Origin: Brevipalpus yothersi
Taxonomy: Eukaryota; Arthropoda; Arachnida; Trombidiformes; Tenuipalpidae
Assembly: GCA_003956705.1 (NCBI GenBank)
Contig: QZCP01000301.1
Span: 52,351-116,350, forward strand
Reading direction: 5' to 3'
DNA: 64,000 nucleotides
Shown here: positions 12,605-23,854 of the stretch, piece after piece
How the letters are laid out: each line of letters begins with the position of its first letter
Numbering within the stretch: the first letter of the stretch is position 1
Program-made: the position numbers and the translations under genes
The notes under the pieces: model-generated
What the model saw: the letters and a program-made list of their open reading frames with translations, nothing else
What the model was told of the DNA's origin: nothing
The model's database searches: none

Positions 12605-13075
12605 CAAAATAATTTCACTTCATCATTTTAGAATCAAAGTATCAAATTATCGAGCCATTATTACGACGTTCAGTGGGAAGATTTTCAGATCAAACGAAAG
12701 GACCCAAATTTTGAAAGCAATGTTAAAAAAAACAGCCATAGACAAGTACAAGTACTTGTACGTACAGGTATTAATAAAAAAAGTGAAAAGATCGATAGGT
12801 CAGCATTCCACCTCAGGAAGCAAACTGATAGACTCGAGTTCGGAAATCGTCTAAAGCATGTCACCTCATCCAAGGAGCTAGAACTGTCATGTAACCCTAA
12901 TGCTCTTAATAAACGAAAAGTTTGAAGGTAATAGACAGCAAAAAATTCAACCCATCTGAACTGCAATCTTTGGTAGAAATTTTCACTCTAATAGAGAATG
13001 TTCTTGCAATCGTTTGAATTTTGTTGATGTCGTCTCATTGCTCATGTGAAATTTAGATAATTTCCTCATTCCCTA
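12605..13075 (-). pseudogene. Decayed ZMYND11-like gene relic 1 (PWWP, intron 2 and PHD-exon fragments)
   Basis: Bases 12611-12680 resemble, with many changes, the end of a minus-strand exon 3 (the CATTATT...GTTC stretch of the PWWP). Bases 12898-13065 resemble intron 2 followed by the 3' half of exon 2 (TCTGAA.TGCAATC, then the segment coding the post-PHD helix). The distance between the two parts is too short for a whole exon 3, and splice sites and frame are destroyed. The same relic structure recurs at 16400, 20725 and 26883, so the ancestral gene died before the block was duplicated. Confidence 0.6.
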
Positions 13076-13361
13076 ACGGGTTCCACCTAGGAAGAATTAC
13101 CATGGCTCAAAAATTTAGTTACCTTTTCCTGATTCGAATTTATTCTTTGATAAAGGAAAGATTTAGTTCCTTAGAGATGATCTTGGAAGGTTATTTAATC
13201 TGTGATTTCAAGAGCCTCAAGATCATGATTCGTATATACAATTGAATATAATTTCGAAATGAGTGAAATTTTTTTTGATAGCTTGTAAATTAATTAAATA
13301 TGGTACATAGATTACATAGATAGGTAGATAAATTTCAGAGTCAAAGTGAGTGTTCAGACAA

Positions 13362-15383
13362 TTAATACACACCCTTAGCCTGAGAATTGCTTTGATTAGA
13401 TTGTAGACTGAGATCTAGAGGCTTATTCTGGTGAACCTCAAGGGCTGTTTTCAGGTTAGCTTCTGCACGCTTCCGATCAATGTGATCGCTTTTATCGGAA
13501 CAAATCTTTGAAGAATCATTCCTTATCCTCAAATCTAGGGCACTGGTGATACCAGATGAACGATTCACCTCAATCTCTTGTAAAACCTTTGACATTTCAT
13601 CTTCTTCATCGTCTTGAGTCAAATCGATTAACATTGGAGAGGTTTCAGAAGTGATCTGATTGATCAGTATGATGATAGTGGGTTCGATTTCATTAGAATC
13701 AGTCATCTCAATTGTCAGATCCTCTTCAAAGCGATTGTCAATCTGTACACGCTTATCTGGAGACGATAAGGTAACTTGTGGATATGACTCCTGATTTTCC
13801 TCAGGAATTATGAAGTCTGGGGTGCAAGATACCATCTCTATCGCAGCAGTATCTGTGAATCCTACAAACGATTGAGGAGACGGAACCACATCCATTCTCT
13901 CTGATGTGCTTTTCTGGTCAGATGATGGAATGTTATTGTGAGAAGCTTCGAAACAATCCTCTCGGCAACTGAGGGATTTGCTGACACGATGAATATCGAG
14001 ATTGATTTCTTCATCGTCTCCATCGTCTGATGGTCCAGGTTCGCACGTATTTTTCTTCGATGATCCTGAAGTCATTTTCGACATACTACTTTCACGTTCA
14101 CGAGAGTAAAAACACCCATCTCTCATATGCCAAAGTCGCTTACGATCGGCCAAGAGAGCGGAATTCCCGTAGAGATCTTCCAATTTCATCAGATGAAGTT
14201 TCAACATCTTGAGAGAATTCTCGAGTTCTTTACCAACGATACCTGGCAAAGTAGGTATCAAGCGACGAAGTTTAACGGTATCAGCAGAGCGCAGAAGATA
14301 AACGCATTTTTTTGGTACTCTAATACTGAGGATGAAATATGAGAGATTGATATTATTGTTCTCAAATATCATCAGAAAATTCTTACCTCATCAAAGAACC
14401 AAAGTGTCGAACTACAATCGACTTGTCGGAGTGCTCGATGCGAAAAATTTTTGCTGGAAAAACGGGAGGAAGATTTTCCAATCTTTTGATATTCCGATTT
14501 CCATCCTTAAAGTGTAGACTCTGTGAAAGATCAACAAGTACCAATCTGTGTCCCCATGGACATGGTTCGATGGATCCATTCGATTTTGTCAGATGATTAG
14601 ATACACAATATGGACAGATATCCATCTCTCGGCAATTTTCCTGGATTTTCTTGGTGTATGAATCGACAAGACATACAACATCAGGGTTCTCACTCATGTG
14701 AGACTTCACTGTGTGCCTTATTTTTTTAACATCAAAAAGAAATTCCCCAGAACAAGTGTAGGCATTTCTCAGTAACTTCGATTTGATTGTATCGATGATA
14801 GGAGAGACATTCTTCTCGAATTCTTCATTCTTAAGCCATTTCTTTATCATTTCATCGTAAGGCTAAAATAAACAAACAATGATATTATTACTACTCTGCT
14901 GTCTGAATAGATTTGACTTGAAAATTTTTCAAGTAATTTTAATGTCCCAAATATGAATGTTGATTGAAAATTCCATGATACTAGATAGCAAAAGTTTCAC
15001 TTTACCTGAATTCCAATCCCTTTGGTGAAAATCATCCACAATATTGAATTCAGTAGCTGCTTTGATAATCGTTTGAACTTCATCATTTTAAGGGTTCTGT
15101 ATAACTTTCGTGATTCACTCATTCTGAGGCACTCCTGACAATCTTTGATCGGTAAAACCTCATCCATATGAGGGGTTGATAGGCAAATATCTTCAAAACT
15201 GTTTCGAAAGCATCCAAGATGCAAGCCTATTCCACATCTTGAACAAGAAGCTTCAATTCCGTTTTTATAGCAGACCCAACAGTATGAGTTCTATAATCAG
15301 ATTGAAGCATAACAAAAGAGCCGATCACTTTCAGTTCTGAGAAGGAAGAAAATTCGACATGGACATACCTTGATATCTGTCAT
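13362..15383 (-). CDS. ZMYND11-like PHD/PWWP protein, copy E, with SIM and CtBP-type motif
   Basis: Exons 15369-15383 (MTDIK), 15006-15290, 14387-14862 and 13362-14325 join to 579 residues. The PHD finger has CWVC, CSRC, LHLGC (Phe replaced by Leu before the His) and DCQECL. Exon 3 has CPYC...CPWGH, FPAK and VRHFG. The tail has MLIDLTQDDEEDE (about 13597-13636). The first CtBP-like site is weakened to SALDLRIR, but the terminal PLDLS (13407-13421) is intact. The usual stop after QSN is lost by one base change, which adds ten residues. It is closest to copy F. Confidence 0.87.
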
Positions 15384-16399
15384 TGTATACAATTAGCTCA
15401 ATCCTAGTTGAAAATGGCTCCAAATCTTTAGTTTAATCAAACTTTCAGATTATTAAATGCGCAAACACTATGGGAAAATTAGAAACGATCCTGTTTGGTG
15501 GTAACAAGTGAACATGAGTGAAAACGATTCAATTCGCTTCTTCTGCAGAACAGAGCAGAACAAATAAAAGATGATACAGCACAAAGTAAACTCAAGTAGT
15601 TTGATGGCAAAGTAGCGAATCGGTTGGAATGCGCTCAAACGCTGCTTCAAAACAACAAAAATATTCTACGATAGAATTTCAACTGGAAGATGTTTATAAC
15701 TGGGGACTTTATCACTCTGTACTCCTCTCTTTCTCACTCATTTTCACTCCCTCTTTAGGTTAGTCCCATGTTGGACCAAGAGGTGATTCTTTGGTTTCTC
15801 ATTTTTCCAGGAATACAATCAGTCTATTGAAGAAACAAATTTTGCTACAAAATGACCAAGATAAGCGGAAGAGTGAATGAACCCAGAGCTTGAGGTCAAA
15901 GATAAAACTACCTTCGGAGAGGTGACAAGCTTTTCCCGAAAGATTGGATTATTAGTATCTTAGATGAACAGAGGTGATCTGCTTATTCAAAAGAAATTTA
16001 CTTTCGATCGAAACTAACTTCTGTTCATCCATTCGCAGAAATGATAAGAACTCCACCTTTTCGACTCGAATCCTTGATTGTATTACCATGTAGTTGTAAA
16101 TTAGCATGTTAAAAGTTTGTATCAATAACTCGTTTACTTAGAAAAATTTTCACCAGTGTCATATTAATGGCTTTTTACGTTTTAAACACAAAAGCATTTG
16201 GAAACATGATTCCCTACAGAGTGAACGTATGAATGTAATGGCCTGTGGTCCTATGAGTGGGAAGACGCTATGGAAGCTTCTCAAGCAAAAGTTAAAAGTT
16301 TTCGAGGTAATCCTTTAGTTGAAGAAAATAAACAGAAAATTCATAAACTTTGTTACGAAAATATATGTTGAAGATACCATCATCGTTTCAAAATCATCA
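15384..16399. other. Intergenic region upstream of copy E
   Basis: It holds the conserved upstream block (15459-15580), then a segment containing CCCATGTTGGACC (about 15765-15900) that recurs at 20090 and 26220. No open frame is conserved among the three occurrences, so no gene is supported. Confidence 0.6.
15459..15580 (-). promoter_or_regulatory. Conserved upstream block of copy E
   Basis: Runs from GCAAACACTATGGGAAAATT to AAAAGATGATACAGC, 75-200 bases upstream of the start. It matches the blocks of C, D, F and G, with a small duplication (CAGAGCAGAA) inside. Confidence 0.4.
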
Positions 16400-16798
16400 A
16401 AATAATGTCACTTCATCATTTTGGAATCAAAGTATCGAACTATCGAGGCATTATTGCAATATTCAATGGAAAGATTTTTGTATGAAACAAAAGAACCAAA
16501 ATTTTTGAAGCAATATTAATTAATATTTCTTCTCAAGATTTTCTTAATTTTCTTAAGAAAATAAGAGCCAAGGCAAGTACTGATCAAAAAATGAGAAAAT
16601 CAATAGGCTGGCATTCCACCTCAGAATGCTAGCTGATAGAATCGTGTTCTGCAGTCTTCTAAAGAATGTCAACTCATCCAAGAATGTAGCTAGAGCTATC
16701 ATGTAGCCCAAAGCTCTTGATAAACTAGAAGTTCAATAGCAATAGACAGGGAAAAAAATCAGTCCATCTGAATTCCAATCTTTGTTAGAAATTTTCTC
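16400..16798 (-). pseudogene. Decayed ZMYND11-like gene relic 2, ending at a deletion junction
   Basis: Bases 16408-16485 match the PWWP-end relic, and 16725-16798 match the intron 2/PHD-exon boundary relic (CATCTGAATTCCAATCTTTG). At about 16798 the sequence jumps from relic to the 3' flank of an ELOVL gene (AAAAAACATTTTCATGCATC). In the next block about 1.9 kb including a whole ELOVL gene lies between these two points (about 21127-23022). The simplest reading is a single deletion here. Confidence 0.6.
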
Positions 16799-16866
16799 TG
16801 GAAAAAACATTTTCATGCATCATCAAAGGAGGAAACTTTTCTTCATATTTTTTATATCCGCTCTTC

Positions 16867-17187
16867 TCAACTTCCTCTCCCAAAAGCTTCGACAAATCCT
16901 TCCGATTGTTCTACTTCTTTAGGGATGAAAATTTTATCTTCAAACTGGAAAGCTCGCCTTTCATTCGTTAATTGCCACTTAATCTCCACCTCTTGCTCCA
17001 GATTTTCTATGTAATCTTTCAGTTCTTCAATAGCTTTTACAAGATCCTCTCGGGCAATTTCATCTCCTAGTGAATCCATTTGGCCGATACATCGATCCAT
17101 ATCTATCTTTCTGAGATGATACACATTTTTCACAGGAACTATGATGCTAGAAAGAACAAAACTCGAATTGGACCTTCTTCGACTCAT
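16867..17187 (-). pseudogene. Fragment of an H-type ZMYND11-like last exon
   Basis: The frame encodes VPVKNVYHLRKIDMDRC and following residues that closely match the start of the last exon of copy H, including the AG acceptor at about 17149-17150. After roughly 80 matching residues the reading frame enters sequence derived from the ELOVL 3' flank and stops. No PHD, bromodomain-like or PWWP exon precedes it. It is a truncated remnant of an H-type gene, not a functional gene. Confidence 0.7.
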
Positions 17188-17702
17188 ATCCGTTCACTGA
17201 TATAAAATTTTTGTAAAAGGCCAATCACTAACCTTTCATAATTCAGAAAGAAGTTTAATTTCTACTCAAATTAGGGATCAATATCAGTATAATCTGAAAA
17301 GTCATAGCATAATTCTTTTGACAATAATTCTCTAGTAGGAATTTATTCACCTAAGTACTAGGACAAATTGAAGTCAATACCGAATAGGTATTGCCGTTGC
17401 GTTTAAATAAAAGTCAATCATATCTTATCATCAAGAATTGCAATTGTGGAATTTGATAGAATGCTTTTAAAGAATTGGTATTATATGGGAGGTCATTCAA
17501 TCTGTAATTTGAAGGGCCTCAAGATTATAATCATAGAAATACAATATACAATTGGATATAATTTCGTTATGAGTGAAAATTTTTTTTGATAGCTTGTAAA
17601 TTAATTAAAAATGAAACATAAAGTTGAGATAAATTTTAGATAAATTTTAGAGTCGAAACAAATGTTCAGACACTCAAACACGTCTTTAGCCTCAGAATTG
17701 CT
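17188..17702. other. 3' flank of copy F
   Basis: AT-rich intergenic DNA, nearly the same as 23380-23854 downstream of copy G. No coding signal. Confidence 0.6.
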
Positions 17703-19722
17703 TTAATTAGATTGTAGACTGAGATCTAGAGGCTCCTCTTGCAGATCATCAAGGGCTGTTCTCAGGTTGGCTTTTGCACGCTTCGGATCAATCTGATAGC
17801 TTTTATCCAAAGAAATCTTCGGAGAATCTTTCCTCTTTCTCAAATCTAAGGCACTAACGATAACAGATGGATGATTCACTTCAATCTCTGGCAGGAACTT
17901 TGATACTTCACCCTCTTCTTCGTCTTGAGTCAAATCAATTAAAATTGGAGAAGTTTCAGAAGTGATCTGATTGATCAGTATGATGATAGTGGGTTCGATT
18001 TCATTAGTATCAGTCATCTCGATTGTCGGAAGCTCTTCAGAGCTATTATCAATCTGTACACGCTTATCCGGAGACGAGAAGGTAACTGGTGGATATGACT
18101 CCTGATTTTCCTCGGGAATTATGAAGTCTGGGGTGCAAGATACCATCTCTACCATGGCAGTATCTGTGATTTCTACTAGTGATTGAGAAGACGGATGTAT
18201 GTCCATGCTCTCCGATATGCTTTCTTGGTCGGCTGAGTTCTCAGATGATGAGAAGTTATTTTGAGGCGCATTGAAACAATTCTCTTGGCAACTGAGGGAT
18301 TTGCTGTCAGGATGAACATTGAGATTGATTTCTTCATCATAATCCTGTTCATCGTCTGATGGTTCAGTTTCGGGCGTGTTTCTCTTCGATGATTTTGGAG
18401 GTCTTTTGAACATACTACTCTCACGTTCGCGAGAGTAATAATACCCATCTTTGTGAAGCCAAAGTCGCTTACGATCGGCCAAAAGATGGGAATTTCCATA
18501 GAGATCTTCCAATTTCATCAGATGAAGTTTTAACATCTTGAGAGAATTCTCAAGTTCTTTACCAACGATATCTGGCAAGGTAGGTATCAAGCGGCGAAGT
18601 TTAATGGTATCAGCAGAGCGCAGAAGATAAACGCATTTTTTTGGTACTCTAATACTGAGAATGAAATAAGAGAGATTATTATTATTGTTCGCAGGTATCA
18701 TCAGAACAATCTTACCTCATCAAAGAACCAAAGTGTCGAACTACAACCAACCCATGCTCAATGCGACAAAATTTGGCTGGAAAAACAGGAGGAAGATTCT
18801 CCAATCTCTCAATATTTCGATTTCCATGCTTGAAGTGTCGGCCCTGAGAAAGATCTACAAGAACCAGTCGGTGTCCCCATGGACATAGTTCGATAGATCC
18901 ATTTGATCTAGTTAGATAATTTGAGACACAATATGGACAAATATCCATTTCCCGGCAGTTTTCCTGGATTTTCTTGGTGTATGAATCGACAAGGTGAGAA
19001 TCAACCTCAGAGTGCTCGCTCATGTTAGACTTCACCATGTGCCTTATTTTCTTAACATCGAAAAGAAATTCCTCAGAACACTTGTAGGCATTTCTTAGTA
19101 ATTTTGATTTGATTGTATCGATGATAGGAGACACCTTTTTTTCGAATCGCTCATTTTTGAGCCATCTCCTCATCATTTCATCCAAAGGCTAAAATGAACA
19201 AAGAACAATAATGTTATTATATCTTCTCTGCTCTCAATCCGGATAGGATTGTCTTGGCAATTCTCTCATGTTATTTCAATGCTCTTGATATGAGATGCAA
19301 GTGAAATGCATCCATGATGCTAAAAAGCAAAAGTTTCACTTTACCTGAATTCCAATTCCCTTGGTGAAAATCATCCCCAATATCGAGTTCAGTAGTTGCT
19401 TTGATAATCGTTTGAACTTCATCATTTTCAGTGTTCTGTATAACTTTCGTGATTCTCTTATTTTGAGGCACTCCTGACAGTCTTTGATCCGTATAACGTC
19501 ATCCATGTAAGGAGCTGATTCACAATTATCTTCGAAATTGTTTTCAAGGCATCCAAGATGAAAGCCTATTTCACATTTTGAGCAAAAAGCTTCACTTCCG
19601 TTTTTATAGCAGACCCAACAGTATGGGTTCTGCAATCGAATGGAAGCATTACGAAACAGCCGATTATTTTCAGTTCTAAGGAGAAAAGAAATTCTTCATG
19701 GACATACCTTGATATTGGGCAT
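17703..19722 (-). CDS. ZMYND11-like PHD/PWWP protein, copy F (reference copy), with SIM and CtBP-type motifs
   Basis: Exons 19708-19722 (MPNIK), 19345-19629, 18716-19188 and 17703-18654 join to 574 residues, with introns of 78, 156 and 61 bases (phases 0, 0, 2). The PHD ligands are visible as C9, C12, C21, C24, H29, C32, C56 and C59. Residues from about 101 form the bromodomain-like helices (EFLFDVKKIRH), followed by CPYC...CPWGH and a PWWP core (FPAK, VRHFG). The order and the spacing match human ZMYND11, which reads H3.3K36me3, but there is no MYND finger. The tail has ILIDLTQDEEEGE (17906-17948), SALDLRKR, and terminal PLDLSLQSN (PLDLS at 17718-17732). Inferred role: nuclear histone reader with SUMO and CtBP contacts. 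Confidence 0.9.
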
Positions 19723-20724
19723 TGTATACAATTAGCTCAATTATAGTTGAGAATGGCTCCAAATCTTTAATTTAATTCAAAACCTTCAAATTATTGAAGG
19801 CGCAAACACTATGGGAAAATCAGAGACGATCCAGTTCGATGGTAACGAGGGAACATAAGAGAGGAAACGATTCAATGCGATTTTTAGCAGAAACAAATGA
19901 AAAGTGGTACAGCAAAGAATAAACTCGAGTAGTTTGATGGCAAAGTAGCGATCAGTTGAAATACGGTCAAACGCTGCATCAAAATTGATCTCCAATATTC
20001 GACCGGGAGATGTTTATAACTGTGGACTTTATCACTCTGTACTCCTCCCTTCCTCTTTCTCCCTCATTTTCACTCCCTCTTTAGGTTAGTCCCATGTTGG
20101 ACCGAAAGGTGATTCTTTGGTCTCTCATTTTTCCAGGAATACAATCAGTCTATTGAAGAAACAAATTTTGCTACAAAATGACCAAGATAAGCGGAAGAGT
20201 GAATGAACCTAGAGCTTAAGGTCAAAGATAAAACATTACTTTCGGAGAGGTGAAAAGCTTTTCCCAAGGATTGGATAATCAGTATCTTAGATGGGCCGAG
20301 GTGCTAATTCAAAAGAAATTTACCTCCGTGCGAAATTGATTTCTGTTCATCCATTCGCAGAAATGATAAGAGCTCGACCTTTTCGACTTAAATCCGTTCA
20401 TTGATTGTATTACTATGTAAATTAGCATGTTAGAAGTTAGTTTAAGTAACTCAGAAAAATTTTCACCAGTGAGTGCCATATTAATGGCCATGGCTTTTTA
20501 CGTTTCCAACTCAAGAGCCATTGGAAACATGATACCCTACAGAGTTAATGAATGAATGTAATCGCCTTGTGAGCGGGAAGAGGCTATGGAAGCTTCTCAA
20601 GCAAAAGCTGAAAGTTTCCGAGGTAATATGGTAGTTGAAGACCGTAAGAAATAAAAACAAAAGTTAGAAACTTCAATACAGAATAATATGTGCAAGATAT
20701 CATCATCATTTTCAAGATCACTAA
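19723..20724. other. Intergenic region upstream of copy F
   Basis: It contains the conserved upstream block (19800-19913) and the segment with CCCATGTTGGACC (about 20090-20230) shared with 15765 and 26220. No gene is supported. Confidence 0.6.
19800..19913 (-). promoter_or_regulatory. Conserved upstream block of copy F
   Basis: Same layout as in C-E and G, from GCAAACACTATGGGAAAAT to a slightly changed end, AAAAGTGGTACAGC. It lies 80-190 bases upstream of the start codon. Confidence 0.4.
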
Positions 20725-21360
20725 AATAATATCACTCCATCATTTTAGAAACAAAGTTCCAAATTATCGAGCCATTATTACAAAGTTCAGTGAAATTTTT
20801 TGGATTGAACAAAAGAACCCAAATTTTAAAAGCAATATTAACAAAATAAGAGCCATAGGCAATTACAAGTACTTGTACGTACAGGTTATAATAAAAAAAA
20901 TGAAAAGATCAATAGGCCAGCATTTTCCCCTCAGGATGCTAACTAATAGACTCGAGTTCGGCAATCTTCTTGAGCATGTCAACTCATCCAAGAACTATCA
21001 TGTCATCTCATCCAAGGAGCTAGAACTATCATGTAACCCTAATGCTCTTAATAAATGAAAAGTTTAATAGCAATAGACAGCAAAAAATCCAGTCCATCTG
21101 AATTCCAATCTTTGGTAGAAATTTTCTCTCTAATAGAAAATGCTCATAATCGTGTGAATTTCATCGATGTCGTCTCAATGCTAGTGCGGAATGTAGACAA
21201 TTCCTTCAGTTCTTGTCACTTTTTGATACTTTTGACCACATTCATGCATTAAATTGACCTAAATAAATTTGATAAAAATTTTCCTCGACACATCCAAGGT
21301 GGAGAAATCACACATTTTGAGAAAAAAGCTTTCATCTTTGTAACGAACATATTTAATTAT
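20725..21360 (-). pseudogene. Decayed ZMYND11-like gene relic 3
   Basis: This is the longest relic. Bases 20725-20810 match the PWWP end, 21040-21115 match intron 2, and 21100-21350 match most of a PHD exon (the TCCAAGGTGGA...CATTTTGAG...AAGCTTTCATC stretch corresponds to the FHLxC and CxKC region). Frameshifts and missing splice sites rule out function. The plus-strand frames at 20690-21058 and 21055-21252 are shadows of this relic. Confidence 0.6.
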
Positions 21361-22204
21361 GAAACCGAATGAAAAGGGTGAAAACTATGACAGTGTAGCT
21401 CTGCTATCTCTTTTTCTTTTGCTACCAGAAAACTGCTAATATATATGTATTCCGGGATTTATCGGGAATTTTTACAGATTGATCGTCTCCTACCCATGCT
21501 CATGAATGAATAATAGGTACATTTTCTTCCGCTCAAAGGCTTTTTGCGTCTAGTATTTTAGATTTAAAAACAAACTTCCCTTCAATTCTTAGATACGATC
21601 GTAAATGATTCAATAGAAAATGTATTCTCTCTTTCAACGGCTCAGAAAGTTTAGAAACTAAATTTTGATTGGAAGTTCTACATCAATGCTCCTAAAGTAC
21701 TCAAAAACTTAAAAGAATTCCCGCCTGAATGCTGAGTTATGACTCATAACTTATGAGCCCAACAGTTAGGCAACCGAAACTAATTGAACGAGGTATGATT
21801 CAAATTAATGAATTGCTTTTCACGGTAGGGTGATGCGTATGCAATGTGAGTTTAAGATTAAAATGTTCATCGAAACTGAAATAATCGAACTTTCGAGCAT
21901 GACTACTAATGAAGTTAGAAAGTATCTTCAAGGATCGTTTTTTGAGGATTTCGATCTAAGAATAGGTCCTCTTCGACTCAAAATGACAAGACAATGGGAA
22001 AATTACACCAGATATTTTTTATTGAAAAAAGAAGCACAAAAAGTTCAGATGCAAGAATAAAACAAGAATCGCTTAGCGAAAACATTTTTCACTTCTCTGT
22101 TGAAGAGGGCTCATGAAACTTTTCAGCTTGCCATCATTGCTCCTGGAAGATCAACATTTTCACGGTTCAAAGTGTTTGGATAATAGAGTCAGATTCATCT
22201 TGAA
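21361..22204. other. 5' flank of ELOVL gene 1
   Basis: AT-rich DNA that is duplicated before ELOVL gene 2 (about 27600-28800). A 75-codon frame starting at 21833 (MRMQCEFKIKM...) ends at 22060. Its counterpart at 28070-28215 is frameshifted and interrupted, so I do not call it a gene. No other signal. Confidence 0.5.
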
Positions 22205-23002
22205 ATGTTGATCCTCCCCGATTTCGATGTTGAATATTGGCAAAAATGGACTGAAAATCATCGATATTTAGCTTGGTGTGTTTGCATAATGTATCTTGTT
22301 TCAGTACGTTTGGGTGAATATTCCATGAAACATCATTCGACTCCATCTTTTATCGACACTATTCATTCCATATATTGTTCGATTAATTTCATGATAGCAG
22401 TATTTGTTTGTTTTCTGGTCACTCCTGGCTTTTTCAACACTCTTTTTCATGATGGATTTCATGCGCTAGCATGCGATAATTCTTTCGTTCATGACAAATA
22501 TTTTATGTTCTCAACGCTGATTGCTCTTGGATATTCCGTGTTCATGTTTCTGGACACAGTGTTCATGATTCTGAAGAAACATAAAGTTAGTCTCGATCAC
22601 CTACTTCATCATGCTCTAGCGTTCTCTCTAGGTTTCTATTTTTATTCATCGATGGCGACGATTGGTCGATGGATTATAACAATGGGTGCCTTAGTTCATT
22701 CGATTCTGTATGCATACTTTACCGCAAGATCTTTTGGTGTCAAATTTTCACCGAAATGGTACAAATTTGTTTTTGGACCTCTAGTTATCGAGATGGCCAT
22801 TGGAACTTTAGTTTCTTTGTATCAATTGATCGCGATGCAAATGGATATTGAGTGTAAAACAACCTTCCTCATCTCATTAGTCGGAGCAATTTTTTACTTT
22901 TTACTCTTCGCATTGTATTATCATCATTACTTTCCAAAAAGCTTTGATTATATCATGTCCACCATGTTTGCAGCTAATAAAAACTTTAAGAAACGCTCAT
23001 AA
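22205..23002 (+). CDS. ELOVL-type very-long-chain fatty acid elongase, copy 1
   Basis: Single-exon frame of 265 residues, the usual ELOVL size. It encodes a multi-pass membrane protein, expected in the endoplasmic reticulum, where ELOVL enzymes condense malonyl-CoA with acyl-CoA. The histidine box HLLHH is at residues 132-136, preceded by LDTVFMILKK and followed by VHSILYAYF. The start (DFDVEYWQKW) resembles the ELOVL3/6 branch. Two family motifs are weak: the Glu of KxxExxDT is replaced (FMFLDT) and the TxxQxxQ stretch is not recognisable. The terminal KNFKKRS is Lys-rich, like ER-retention tails. It lies within the chromatin-reader array on the opposite strand and is about 90% similar to copy 2. 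Confidence 0.85.
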   Translation: MLILPDFDVEYWQKWTENHRYLAWCVCIMYLVSVRLGEYSMKHHSTPSFIDTIHSIYCSINFMIAVFVCFLVTPGFFNTLFHDGFHALACDNSFVHDKYFMFSTLIALGYSVFMFLDTVFMILKKHKVSLDHLLHHALAFSLGFYFYSSMATIGRWIITMGALVHSILYAYFTARSFGVKFSPKWYKFVFGPLVIEMAIGTLVSLYQLIAMQMDIECKTTFLISLVGAIFYFLLFALYYHHYFPKSFDYIMSTMFAANKNFKKRS

Positions 23003-23854
23003 TCTATTTTTCGCCGTTTTGCTAGAAAAAAACATTTTCATGCATCATCAAAAGCGAAACTTTTCTTCATATTTTTTGTATCCGCTCTTCTCAGTGAACT
23101 TTCTCTCCCAATACCTTTGACAAATCCTTTCGATTTTTTTATTCCTTTTTATACTACGCGCTATCATGTTTCAATAAAGAATCATTATTTTGCCGGTTTC
23201 TATCAATTTTGTCTTCAAGAATGTCGGATAGTGAAGCTAAGCTCCTAAATCAGCTCCAAATCTATCTTCCTGAATGCTAGTTCGATGTGAATGACACACA
23301 TTTTCCACAGGAACTTTAATGCTAGAAAGAACGAAACTCGAATTTGACCTTCTCTGGCTCCAATCCAATCCATTCACTGATTCAAAATTTTTTTATAAAG
23401 CTTAACACTAACCTTCTATATTTCAGAAAGAATTTATTTCTACTCAAACTGGGTATCAATATCAGTGTCATCTAAAGAGTCAAAGCATAAATCTTTTGCC
23501 AATGATTCTCTAGTAGGAATATATTCACCGAAGTACTAGGACAAATTGAAGTCAATACCAAATAGGTATTGCCGTTGCGTTGAAATAAACGTCAACCATA
23601 TCTTATCATCAAGAATTGCAATTGTGGAATTTGATAGAATGCTTTCAAAGAATTGGTATAATATGGGAGGTCATTCAATCTGTAATTTGAAGAGCCTCAA
23701 GATTATAATTATAATATACAATTTACAGTTGGATACAATTTGGATATGAGTGGGATTTTTTTTGATAGCTTGTGAATTAATTGAAAATGAAACATAAAGT
23801 TGAGATGAGATAAATTTGAGAGTCGAAGCAAGTGTTCAGACAATTGAACACACT
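23003..23854. other. Region between ELOVL gene 1 and copy G
   Basis: ELOVL 3' flank, then at about 23270-23345 a short relic of the first codons of an H-type last exon (ACACATTTTCCACAGGAACT), followed by the 3' flank of copy G. No working gene is present. Confidence 0.6.
23270..23345 (-). pseudogene. Short relic of an H-type last exon
   Basis: It matches the acceptor and first codons of copy H's last exon (about 30640-30690), with frame-disrupting changes. The position relative to ELOVL gene 1 is the same as that of intact copy H relative to ELOVL gene 2. Confidence 0.5.

Noticed and set aside
21833..22060. 75-codon frame before ELOVL gene 1
   Set aside because: Its duplicate near 28070-28215 is frameshifted and split by an insertion, so protein conservation is not supported.
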